Shown here: positions 47,987-55,969 of the stretch, piece by piece
Position numbering within the stretch: position 1 is the stretch's first letter
Layout of the letters: each line of letters opens with the position of its first letter
NCBI RefSeq assembly: GCF_013009345.1
Contig: NZ_JABELE010000008.1
Location: 134,091-198,090 of the forward strand
DNA: 64,000 nucleotides
Direction: 5' to 3'
Source: Acinetobacter geminorum
GTDB lineage: Bacteria; Pseudomonadota; Gammaproteobacteria; Pseudomonadales; Moraxellaceae
Made by a program: the position numbers and the translations under genes
The notes under the pieces: generated by a model
What the model was told of the DNA's origin: nothing
Database searches by the model: none
Seen by the model: only the letters and a program-made list of their open reading frames with translations

Positions 47987-48117
47987 CAGTGGCGTGCCCC
48001 ACTTGAGCGTAATAAAGCCGATGCAAATTGCAAATTTAGTCCCATCAAACCAAAGCGAGGGAAAATTTGTTCAACATTTGATGGGCTTATTAACCTTTCA
48101 TGATTGAATATTCTCAT
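47986..48117 (-). CDS. Short open frame coupled to bauD (possible leader peptide)
   Basis: ATG 48117 has a strong ribosome site (TGAGGA, 7 bases) and opens 43 codons starting MRIFNHERLISP and ending SSGARH. Its TGA overlaps the bauD ATG as TGATG. bauD lacks a ribosome site, so ribosomes leaving this frame would start bauD. No family is recognised. It could be a regulatory leader or a small protein of the uptake system. Confidence 0.55.
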   Translation of the reverse strand: MRIFNHERLISPSNVEQIFPRFGLMGLNLQFASALLRSSGARH

Positions 48118-48317
48118 GAAAATTCCTCAATTTTATCGAGACAACAAAATAAGTTCCTTTTGAATAGGCAAAATTACAGCCCTATTCTAAGGATCGTTTT
48201 TTTCATCTTTAAATTATTTTTGCCGAACCAATTTCGAATTAAATAAATATTAATCAATTACTTATTATTTATTTTCTATTTTAAAAATTCGTCATTCTCA
48301 ATTGGCATCATCTTCTT

Positions 48318-48354
48318 GCAAATAATAATCTTGATGTAAATGAGAATCAATTAT
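48318..48354. promoter_or_regulatory. Two overlapping Fur boxes in the bauD-basB divergent region
   Basis: GCAAATAATAATCTTGATG (48318-48336, 13 of 19) and GTAAATGAGAATCAATTAT (48336-48354, 12 of 19) lie about 200 bases from each flanking start. The rest of 48118-48550 is AT-rich and I see no other gene in it. Confidence 0.55.
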
Positions 48355-48550
48355 AGTATGTTTAAAGGTAAAATGTAACCCTACTGTTACATCAGTACAG
48401 TTCATGTGGACATCAACTCATTAGAAAAAGGTCAATTTTTGCAAACAAGCAAATCTATAACATTATGAATTATATGAAATTTAATCTAATGTAAAAAATT
48501 TGCGAAATAAAATTGATGAAAATAGCCATTTGATAAACCAGGATTCATTT

Positions 48551-50647
48551 ATGTTGGAACAATTTTCCAAATCGCCCTCTCTCCTTTCGGTTACTGATTA
48601 CGAAGAACATATCTGGATGTTGCAATTACAGCAGCCTGAACAAGTTAATCGACGTTTTAATCTGTGGAAAGTTAATCAAGGTTTAGACATTCAACTGCTG
48701 ATTAAAGCAATTCAAGACATTATTAAAACTACACCTGACTTAAATGTCCGTTATACATTTAGTGACGAAGGCGATTTATACAAATATCCATTTGATGACT
48801 ATTCAGCTTGCCTAGAATTAAAAAAGAGCAATACAGAACAAGTATTTGAGCAGGTAGCTACCTTAAAAGCGCAATCATGGAATGCCGAATTTCATCCCCC
48901 TTTTTTTACAAGTCTCGTAGAAACTGAACAAGACTATTTTCTTATTTTAGCGCTACACCCGATTCTTGATGAAAGCTATCAAAAGTCAGATTTCATTCAG
49001 GCCATACAAAATAGATATCAACAATATTCAACCAATAATATGCCATTGGTACTAACTGAAATTGATATCTCACATCATCTAGATACAAGTTTCGCAAAAG
49101 CGTCAGAAGAACCTAACCAAGCTTATGTTTCAGAAATTATTTTAGAAGAGTTCCGAAATACTCTCGCTGAACCAGAAATGAGCCAACATGATGACTTTTT
49201 TGATTTTGGCGGCCATTCACTCTTAGCAACACGAATTATTGGAAATCTACTTAATAAACATGGAATTGAGATTCAATTTAATGATTTCTTTAAATCTCCA
49301 TCTGCTGCTGATTTAGCCCAATATGCTTTCGTTAAATCTGCAAAAACTGAAAAATCCACCTTACAAAGTGTCGATAAAGCCCCGCTTACTTTAGCTCAAG
49401 ATTTCCTATGGCAAGCTTATTCTGCATTCGATTTTAGCCCAATTTATAACTTGCCATTTGCCGTAGAATTCCTTGAAGAAATTAATGAGAATATTTTCTT
49501 TCAAGCATTTACAGATATTGTTGAGCGCCATGCAGGTTTACGGACAATTTTTAATACCGACAATGGTCAAACCTATCAACAGGTTATTCCTACGTCTGAA
49601 CTTAAACAATTCAAATGGTTTTGGAATAGTGCCGAAAGTCACGATGCAACGCTTGCAAGTGAAGCTTCATATAAATTTGATTTAACCCGCGAACTTCCAT
49701 TAAGAATTCGTTTAATTCGAAATGCTAAAGGTCGCCAAACTCTATCATTCTTAGTTCACCACATGGTGATTGATGAATGGTCTTTAAATACGATTATGGC
49801 TGACCTTGCGCATGCTTATCTTGCTCGCTCAAATGCTCAAGCACCAAACTGGAAGGCACCTGCCCAATCTATTCTTGATTTTTCTTTACTTCAGCAAAAG
49901 CAAGGGATTAACCAAGACCATCTAAATTATTGGACTAACCTGCTAACAGGAGCAACCAAAGGTTTATACCTCCCTGTTTCACAACATGAATTAAATGCTG
50001 AAAAGGAAAAACCTCCAGTCCAATGGCTCGAACTTAAATTTGCACCAGAAATGCATGACAAGCTCCTCGCATTTTCGAGACAACACGGCTCTTCTATTTT
50101 CGCGGTTCTCTATACTGCTATCGCCAATGCCTTACAGCAACAAGGTGATTTAAAAGATATTGTGATTGGTACTTCTGCTTCTGGACGAACTGATCCTGAG
50201 TTTTTTGATACAGTGGGTTACTTTACGACCATGGTTGCGCATCGCACACAGTTTAGCCCTTCAGATTCATTCCAATCGTTGCTTCACAATATCAGCAGAA
50301 TGATTAATACCTCGATGGCCTATGCAGATATTCCAATCAACCATATTCAAAATGCGTTAGGGATGAGCGCCGATGAAGGACTGTTATTTGATGTGTTTAT
50401 TCATATCCATTCAAATAACGCTTTAAACGGCGTGCTCAAAACCCCTCAGGGACAAGACCTTCCCTATCGTCAGATCTTGCCAGAACGTGATGAATCGATG
50501 TTCGGATTGCATTTTGAAATTATGGAAAATGTGATTGATGGACAACATCAGTTAAGCATGATTATTACTTATCAAGCCCACCGCTTCCCGACTGTAACAG
50601 TGCAAAGTATCTGTGAAAAAATTAAGGCAACCTTAGCTCAAATCTAG
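48551..50647 (+). CDS. basB: Acinetobactin NRPS subunit: partial C, carrier and condensation domains
   Basis: A 698-residue synthetase component starting at ATG 48551 (AGGA 8 bases upstream; the TTG at 48500 is less likely). Residues about 1-180 look like only the N-terminal half of a condensation domain with a spoiled active site (LALHPILDES). A carrier domain follows with intact Ser223 (FDFGGHSLLATRI). Residues about 270-698 are a full condensation domain with HHMVIDEWS. In the pathway it carries threonine activated by BasA and its C domain joins the DHB-oxazoline to N-hydroxyhistamine, releasing product. Confidence 0.9.
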   Translation: MLEQFSKSPSLLSVTDYEEHIWMLQLQQPEQVNRRFNLWKVNQGLDIQLLIKAIQDIIKTTPDLNVRYTFSDEGDLYKYPFDDYSACLELKKSNTEQVFEQVATLKAQSWNAEFHPPFFTSLVETEQDYFLILALHPILDESYQKSDFIQAIQNRYQQYSTNNMPLVLTEIDISHHLDTSFAKASEEPNQAYVSEIILEEFRNTLAEPEMSQHDDFFDFGGHSLLATRIIGNLLNKHGIEIQFNDFFKSPSAADLAQYAFVKSAKTEKSTLQSVDKAPLTLAQDFLWQAYSAFDFSPIYNLPFAVEFLEEINENIFFQAFTDIVERHAGLRTIFNTDNGQTYQQVIPTSELKQFKWFWNSAESHDATLASEASYKFDLTRELPLRIRLIRNAKGRQTLSFLVHHMVIDEWSLNTIMADLAHAYLARSNAQAPNWKAPAQSILDFSLLQQKQGINQDHLNYWTNLLTGATKGLYLPVSQHELNAEKEKPPVQWLELKFAPEMHDKLLAFSRQHGSSIFAVLYTAIANALQQQGDLKDIVIGTSASGRTDPEFFDTVGYFTTMVAHRTQFSPSDSFQSLLHNISRMINTSMAYADIPINHIQNALGMSADEGLLFDVFIHIHSNNALNGVLKTPQGQDLPYRQILPERDESMFGLHFEIMENVIDGQHQLSMIITYQAHRFPTVTVQSICEKIKATLAQI

Positions 50648-50664
50648 TTGCCCTAAAACCAATC

Positions 50665-50707
50665 ATGTGCTTAAAAGCAAACATCTCAACTCCGCTTTTA
50701 AGCACAT
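50665..50707. terminator. Bidirectional hairpin between basB and basA
   Basis: A perfect 14-bp inverted repeat (ATGTGCTTAAAAGC / GCTTTTAAGCACAT) with a 15-base loop lies between converging genes. Confidence 0.75.
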
Positions 50708-50716
50708 TTCAATTTT

Positions 50717-52564
50717 CTATTTTATTTGCTGCTCTACTTTATTCACTACATCCTGAATTGTTTTGCAGCTAATGAGTGTATAAAAATCAATTTGTGTATT
50801 AAGCTTCTGAGAAAGTTTATGAGCAATACTCATGAGTTGTTTCGGACGAATGCCTATCGCTAATATTTCACTTCTATAAAAAATATCCATTCTTTCAGCT
50901 TGGCTGTCAGCTATGCATTCACGGAAAACCGATAACACCGAATCTCCTACCTCAGCGACTGATAACTGTGTTTTAGAGGAGTTTGTAGACAACATAGAAG
51001 ATACATAAATTTTCCCCTGAGCGATTTCTTGCACAGCTTTACGATCAATTTTTCCATTTCGGGTCAAAGGTATGGTTTCGACGACCAGATATTTCGAAGG
51101 AATATGTGAACTTGGCAAATGCACTTTTAAAAAGTTCTTTAATTCGGGGCTATTTAAGCGAGTAGTTTTGTATTTATTTTCTAGAGTATAAACGGCGACT
51201 AACTCTTGAGTTTCAGTCGTTGGATGTACACAACTTACTATCACACAGTTATGAATATACGGGTGCTTGGTTAAAGCATTTTCAACCTCGGCCGCAGAGA
51301 TTCTCACACCTTTTATTTTTAAATAACCTTCCTCACGTCCAGCAAAAATAATATTTCCATCTTCCCTAAAATATCCTTGATCACTCATGCGAAAAGCAGT
51401 TTGAGTTTCATTTTCGCTCACTTGAATATCAACGAAATCTTTATAATAAATTTCCCCATCAAGTAAATAACCATTTGATAAATTCAGGCCGGACATATAC
51501 ATCGTACCGACCTCGCCCATTTGGCAAGGCTTCAGATTTTCATCCAAAATAAAATAACGGTTATTTTCTAAAGCTTTTCCATACGGAATAATTTCCTGAT
51601 CTTGCTCATCAATTTCATGCCATATACTCCAAATTGTGGTTTCGGTAGGTCCACCTAATGAAAATAAACGAGCGTTAGGCAATTGTTCTCTTAACTTCGA
51701 AATGAGTGAAGGTTTGATATAGTCGCCGCCTTGGGCAATTAAACGCAAAGACTGTAGTTGTTCTTTTTGAGCTACACTGAACAGCATATCAACAATGGCA
51801 GGCACACTGCTCCAAAGCGTAACATTGTAACGATCTACAAAATTGGCCCAGATAACAGCATTTTTACTTTGCTCAAAGGATGGCACCACTAAAGTTGCAC
51901 CCACTGCCATTGAAGCAAATACATCAAATACCGACATATCATGATGAAACGGTGTTACCGCCATAATTACATCGTCGGCAGTGATTCTCCATTCCGAGAT
52001 CGTCTGTTGTAGCGTGTTTTCTGTGGCTTGATTATTTAAGACCACACATTTCGGAGTTCCTGTACTTCCCGAAGTATATAAATAATAAGCTGGAAGTCGG
52101 TTAATTTCGGCATTAAAGCTCGGTTCAAACTCAGTTGTAGCCGATAAAATTTCATTAATATTTAGGTTTTGAACACCTGCAATGGATGAGTCACTCACCA
52201 CAACATCTGCCCGACTATTCTTCAATAAATAGTTCAGTCTTGATGGCGGAGAATCTATATCTACAGGTAGCCAAATGATGCCAGTAAGCGCACATGCCAA
52301 AGCGGTATAAATATGCTCAGGACTTTTTCTCAGGCAAATTGCAACAACGGACCCTGTTGCCAAGTCTTGCATTTTTAACGCATACATAACTTTGGCGACC
52401 TGAGTCCCTACCTCAGCATAACTAATGCTACGGTCTTCAAAAATAAGTGCTGTTCGATGGGAATTTTGTTCAAAAATATTTTCATAAATTCGCTTTAAGA
52501 AATTTTCTACGTTGTTATTTTTATCATTCGTTTGCCCTAAATTTTGACTCAAATCTTTTAGCAT
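50717..52564 (-). CDS. basA: Acinetobactin NRPS adenylation subunit
   Basis: A 615-residue synthetase component. Residues about 20-520 form an amino-acid adenylation domain (YLYTSGSTGTPKCVVLN, SLGGPTETTIW, FRMSDQGYF, catalytic Lys in TRNGKIDRKAV), assigned to threonine in the known pathway. The last 80 residues align with a carrier domain, but the core is ILAIGIRPKQLM, with Pro replacing the modified Ser, so it probably cannot be charged and BasA loads BasB in trans. Start ATG has GAGGA upstream. A Fur box lies 120 bases before it. Confidence 0.9.
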   Translation of the reverse strand: MLKDLSQNLGQTNDKNNNVENFLKRIYENIFEQNSHRTALIFEDRSISYAEVGTQVAKVMYALKMQDLATGSVVAICLRKSPEHIYTALACALTGIIWLPVDIDSPPSRLNYLLKNSRADVVVSDSSIAGVQNLNINEILSATTEFEPSFNAEINRLPAYYLYTSGSTGTPKCVVLNNQATENTLQQTISEWRITADDVIMAVTPFHHDMSVFDVFASMAVGATLVVPSFEQSKNAVIWANFVDRYNVTLWSSVPAIVDMLFSVAQKEQLQSLRLIAQGGDYIKPSLISKLREQLPNARLFSLGGPTETTIWSIWHEIDEQDQEIIPYGKALENNRYFILDENLKPCQMGEVGTMYMSGLNLSNGYLLDGEIYYKDFVDIQVSENETQTAFRMSDQGYFREDGNIIFAGREEGYLKIKGVRISAAEVENALTKHPYIHNCVIVSCVHPTTETQELVAVYTLENKYKTTRLNSPELKNFLKVHLPSSHIPSKYLVVETIPLTRNGKIDRKAVQEIAQGKIYVSSMLSTNSSKTQLSVAEVGDSVLSVFRECIADSQAERMDIFYRSEILAIGIRPKQLMSIAHKLSQKLNTQIDFYTLISCKTIQDVVNKVEQQIK

Positions 52565-52685
52565 TTATCTTGGTCCTCACCCTATTCTTTATGCAATACC
52601 ACCCAACCTAATATTCAAAACAAAGTTATAAAAATGTCGTCTTTATCGCTGTTTGTTTGAATAATAGATATCCCAGCACAATAAT

Positions 52686-52704
52686 ACAAATGATAATCAT
52701 TTAC
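52686..52704. promoter_or_regulatory. Fur box upstream of basA
   Basis: ACAAATGATAATCATTTAC has the core ATGATAATCAT perfect and matches 14 of 19 consensus positions. It sits in the basA-bauF divergent region. Confidence 0.75.
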
Positions 52705-52844
52705 AATTAATATTAAGAGAAATATCAATTTTCCCTTTTTAAGGAGTTATTTATAAAAAATGATAAATATCAAAAAATAAGATAATTTTTAACCTTAGGT
52801 CTAATCGTTTAGAGGTCTATATTTATGATCTAAAAACCATAATT

Positions 52845-52863
52845 AATAATGATTATTATTTAC
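52845..52863. promoter_or_regulatory. Fur box upstream of bauF
   Basis: AATAATGATTATTATTTAC matches 14 of 19 positions and lies about 95 bases before the chosen bauF start. Between the two boxes (52705-52844) I see only AT-rich promoter DNA. Confidence 0.7.
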
Positions 52864-52957
52864 ATTTAGAGCCAACTTGGTTATCGTAATGAATAGAGAG
52901 ACTACATCTATATCAATTATTACGCTCTATATTAATCATGAAGCTTGGGTTATATGT

Positions 52958-53818
52958 ATGACAAAAATTGCAGAAAAATCGAAACAAGAATATGGCGACT
53001 TACTAAAAGAAAAAGACCATTTACAAGATATGGAACAGCTTGAGATGACTATCGTCTCGATCCATACGCCGTATACGTCCATTGTAAGAATTCAAGGAAA
53101 AATCAACACATTACAGCCAGAGCTTTGGCAAGCTCCCAATTTGGCAATTCGGTTAATTGTGAGCAATCCGCCAGAGGGACAACCCATCTCACGCGTCTAT
53201 ACGGTCCGTTCCTTCAATCCTGTAAACGCTCAAATCGAAATTGATTTTGTTAAACATGAAGATTTAAGCCCAGCAATGGAATGGCTTAATTCAGCTCAAG
53301 TGGGTACAAAAATCGGGCTTATTGGCCCCCGCCCTCATTTCATTCCCAATTTCATACATAAAAAACATGTGGTCATGTTTGCCGACGATACGGCTGTACC
53401 CGCGTTATATTCGATACTGAATGAATGGGAAAATGGCGTAAGTGCTGATATTTTTATTGAAAGTTTTGAAAAAGATATTGCTAGCCAATTACCCCGTCAT
53501 GACCATGTCAAAATTCATTCGTTCCATAAAGAACAACACACGCCACAAAAAGGTCTTCTTTTAAAAGCAGCATTTGCGCTAAAAACTTATGACAACATTA
53601 CGATTTGGGCGGCTTGCGAACGCAAAGAAGCCAGAGCTTTACGCCAGTTTTTTCTAGAAGACAAACAGTTTAATAAAAATGACGTGCGTATTGCTGGCTA
53701 TTGGAGAGATGGCGTATCAAGTTCAGAACTAGACATACTCCGTGCTCAACATTATCAGAAACATATTCAGCAAGGTAAGACATTGAATGAATATGATGAC
53801 CTTGATCTAGCGAATTAA
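52958..53818 (+). CDS. bauF: Siderophore-interacting protein (ferric acinetobactin reductase)
   Basis: Cytoplasmic FAD-binding reductase of the SIP family that frees iron from imported ferric acinetobactin. From ATG 52958 it is 286 residues, normal for the family, with FAD segment SRVYTVRSFN and the C-terminal NAD(P)H/SIP part (MFADDTAVPAL, IAGYWRDGVS). The frame is open from 52877 and also has an ATG at 52889; neither has a good ribosome site, so the start is uncertain. Last gene of the cluster. Confidence 0.9.
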   Translation: MTKIAEKSKQEYGDLLKEKDHLQDMEQLEMTIVSIHTPYTSIVRIQGKINTLQPELWQAPNLAIRLIVSNPPEGQPISRVYTVRSFNPVNAQIEIDFVKHEDLSPAMEWLNSAQVGTKIGLIGPRPHFIPNFIHKKHVVMFADDTAVPALYSILNEWENGVSADIFIESFEKDIASQLPRHDHVKIHSFHKEQHTPQKGLLLKAAFALKTYDNITIWAACERKEARALRQFFLEDKQFNKNDVRIAGYWRDGVSSSELDILRAQHYQKHIQQGKTLNEYDDLDLAN

Positions 53819-53837
53819 GATCAACAATCATTTGAAT

Positions 53838-53866
53838 AAAACCTGCCTTCATGGCAGGTTTTTTTT
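53838..53866 (+). terminator. Terminator of bauF
   Basis: AAACCTGCC / GGCAGGTTT with a 5-base loop and an 8-base T-run. Confidence 0.9.
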
Positions 53867-54011
53867 ATAATTCAAAATACATCTATAAATAAAAAAACTA
53901 TACGATCATATCAATTATGCAACGACATGTTGCAGTTAACCTATTTTTTCGCCCTAAATAGAACATTACTATATTTCTCAAGAGATAAATAAAAATTTGG
54001 GAGATTAGATC

Positions 54012-54698
54012 ATGAATGCTTATCTACATCGTGGTGAAGATCGAGGACATGTAAAAGCGGGTTGGTTAGAGTCTTATCACAGCTTTTCATTTGGTAGTTG
54101 GTACGACCCTAAATATATGGGTGTAAGCGCGCTACGTGTAATTAATGACGACCAGATTGATGCGCATAATGGTTTTGGTACGCACTCCCATGACAACATG
54201 GAAATCTTAACTTGTGTGCTAGATGGTGCAATTTCACATCGCGACACTATAGGAAATGAAGGACAGATTAAAGCGGGTGAATGGCAACTCATGAGTGCTG
54301 GCACAGGTGTTGCCCACAGTGAGATCAACAACACTGATACGCCTGTACATTTACTACAAATCTGGATTATTCCTGATGAAAGAGATGCAGCGCCAAATTA
54401 CCAGCAAATTAATCTTGATCCGCGTAAAGATCCAAACAAATGGCATTTAATTGCAGGCCCTGATGCAAATGCACCAATGCATATTCGCCAAAATGCAGAA
54501 GTAAAATCTGCCGTGTTGGAAAAAGGACACGAGTTAACTGTTGATACGGTTAAAAAAGTGAACTATGTGCACGTGATTTCAGGCGTAGTTCGTATCGGCG
54601 ATCAAGAAGTTAAAGCAGGCGACGCTTTAGTGTTTGAAGATAAAGCGACAATTCACGCAACTGAAGACAGTCAATTTATCTGGTTCGATTTACCTTAA
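54012..54698 (+). CDS. Pirin family protein (cupin, quercetinase-like)
   Basis: A 228-residue two-cupin protein of the bacterial pirin/YhhW group. The N-terminal cupin has the metal ligands GFGTHSHDNMEIL (two His and a Glu) and GTGVAHSEIN (His). Related proteins open the ring of quercetin or bind metal as redox sensors; the role here is not known. ATG has GGGAGA upstream. It stands alone between terminators. Confidence 0.88.
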   Translation: MNAYLHRGEDRGHVKAGWLESYHSFSFGSWYDPKYMGVSALRVINDDQIDAHNGFGTHSHDNMEILTCVLDGAISHRDTIGNEGQIKAGEWQLMSAGTGVAHSEINNTDTPVHLLQIWIIPDERDAAPNYQQINLDPRKDPNKWHLIAGPDANAPMHIRQNAEVKSAVLEKGHELTVDTVKKVNYVHVISGVVRIGDQEVKAGDALVFEDKATIHATEDSQFIWFDLP

Positions 54699-54703
54699 AT
54701 CAT

Positions 54704-54735
54704 AAAAAAGCCCTTTGCATAAAAGGGCTTTTTTA
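54704..54735. terminator. Bidirectional terminator after the pirin gene
   Basis: AAAAAAGCCCTTT / AAAGGGCTTTTTT with a 6-base loop. It also closes the converging small gene at 54733. Confidence 0.9.
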
Positions 54736-54978
54736 ATCTCCCCCGCCACCGCCGCCATCACATCCTCCTGAATCTGAAGACGACGATGAACAGTCATTTG
54801 AGTAACTAGAGCTATGATGATGACTCGGACTATTATCATGAAAATGATGTGTTGAAGAAGATGAATGATCATGCTCGCTAGATGGTGAATAATTTTTTAG
54901 ATTTCTAAGCAGAGCAATTAAACAGATCAGTCCAATACTCGAAAAAATTGCAATAAATATAACAATAAATAACTTCAA
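54733..54978 (-). CDS. Small membrane protein with Ser/His-rich and Gly/Cys tail, TTG start
   Basis: An 81-residue protein: one hydrophobic helix (about 4-24), then a Ser/His-rich stretch (residues about 34-70, with HHF, HHHSSS) and a tail CSSSSSDSGGCDGGGGGGD. The start is TTG 54978, fixed by a perfect AGGAGG 7 bases upstream. His clusters and two Cys could bind metal, but this is inference. Gly-rich Cys tails of this kind occur in other small bacterial membrane proteins of unknown function. Confidence 0.65.
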   Translation of the reverse strand: MKLFIVIFIAIFSSIGLICLIALLRNLKNYSPSSEHDHSSSSTHHFHDNSPSHHHSSSYSNDCSSSSSDSGGCDGGGGGGD

Positions 54979-55089
54979 ATAATGACCTCCTAGATCAAGC
55001 AGTAGAGATGCTTGTTGCGTTCCTCTTTACTTATTTAAATCAGTCATACTTAATAAACAAGTTGTTTTTTGGTAGATAAGATTAAACTT

Positions 55090-55713
55090 TTAAGTTTCCT
55101 TTACATACAAATAGGCACTCGCTCTGGATATACCCAAATGTTGTGCAACCGTCTCCACAGCCTTTTTAATGTCTAATAAGCCATTATTCTTTAATTCGTG
55201 GATTAATTGTTTTCTCTCATTAAGTTTTAACATACGCGGTGTAGTTGCATGTTTTGATGCAAATTGATCAATATATCTTCGAATTGCTTCAGTACCATTC
55301 GGCTCTAAATTCTCAATAATGTTATCAGTTTCAATTTTAGTAAAATGTTCTAAAGCGCTTTGCATTCCTCTAAATAGGGTTAAATCAATATTCATGCATA
55401 ACGCGGCCACATACTGACCCTCTTCATCTTTAATGCCAATAGAAGTACTTTTTGCAGGACGTCCATCCGCAAACTGGTTTGCATAGTTTGAAATAAGGTT
55501 TGGAAATTCTGGAGACATGATTCTAGCAAGCCCTAACTCAGTTGCTGGATCTCCAATTTTTCGACCAGATAAATTATTGTGTATTGAGAGTATCGCATGC
55601 TCAGGATTTGTTAAATCATGGACCACAACTTCGCAAAACGGAGATAGTGTTTCACTTAGCCCCTTCGCAATAGTATCTAGTTGGGTGAGTAAATGTTTAT
55701 CACGATTGCCCAA
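55090..55713 (-). CDS. YheO-type PAS/HTH transcriptional regulator, TTG start
   Basis: A 207-residue regulator: N-terminal YheO-like PAS domain (about 8-120, SPFCEVVVHDLTNPEHAI) and C-terminal helix-turn-helix (about 150-205, KKAVETVAQHLGISRASAYLY). The related DauR controls D-amino-acid use. The start is TTG 55713 behind a perfect AGGAGG 7 bases upstream; the nearby ATG is in another frame. It is divergent from an ammonia-lyase gene, which it probably controls. Confidence 0.85.
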   Translation of the reverse strand: MGNRDKHLLTQLDTIAKGLSETLSPFCEVVVHDLTNPEHAILSIHNNLSGRKIGDPATELGLARIMSPEFPNLISNYANQFADGRPAKSTSIGIKDEEGQYVAALCMNIDLTLFRGMQSALEHFTKIETDNIIENLEPNGTEAIRRYIDQFASKHATTPRMLKLNERKQLIHELKNNGLLDIKKAVETVAQHLGISRASAYLYVKET

Positions 55714-55785
55714 TGTATTTCCTCCTCATGACTTACTTACTATTTCAAACCCTAACGTAAAGTATGCCAATAGTAATTTAGACTT

Positions 55786-55899
55786 TTTATCTAATTTTAA
55801 ACTTAATTTAAATCATAATCTTATATTCCACTGTTATCAAATTAGAAAATAAAATTAGACATTTTATCTAAGTGTATATATTTTATCTAAACAAGATAA
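55786..55899. promoter_or_regulatory. Repeated TTTTATCTAA motifs in the divergent regulator/ammonia-lyase region
   Basis: TTTTATCTAA occurs three times between the two genes (near 55788, at 55862-55871 and 55881-55890). The last forms the dyad TTATCT-AAACA-AGATAA at 55883-55899, about 70 bases before the ammonia-lyase start. These are likely sites for the adjacent regulator. Confidence 0.5.
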
Positions 55900-55969
55900 A
55901 TATTTTGTGTATTCATTAAGCAATACGAAATCTTGCATCCGAAAACATTGAATAGAATTAGGTTTAATT

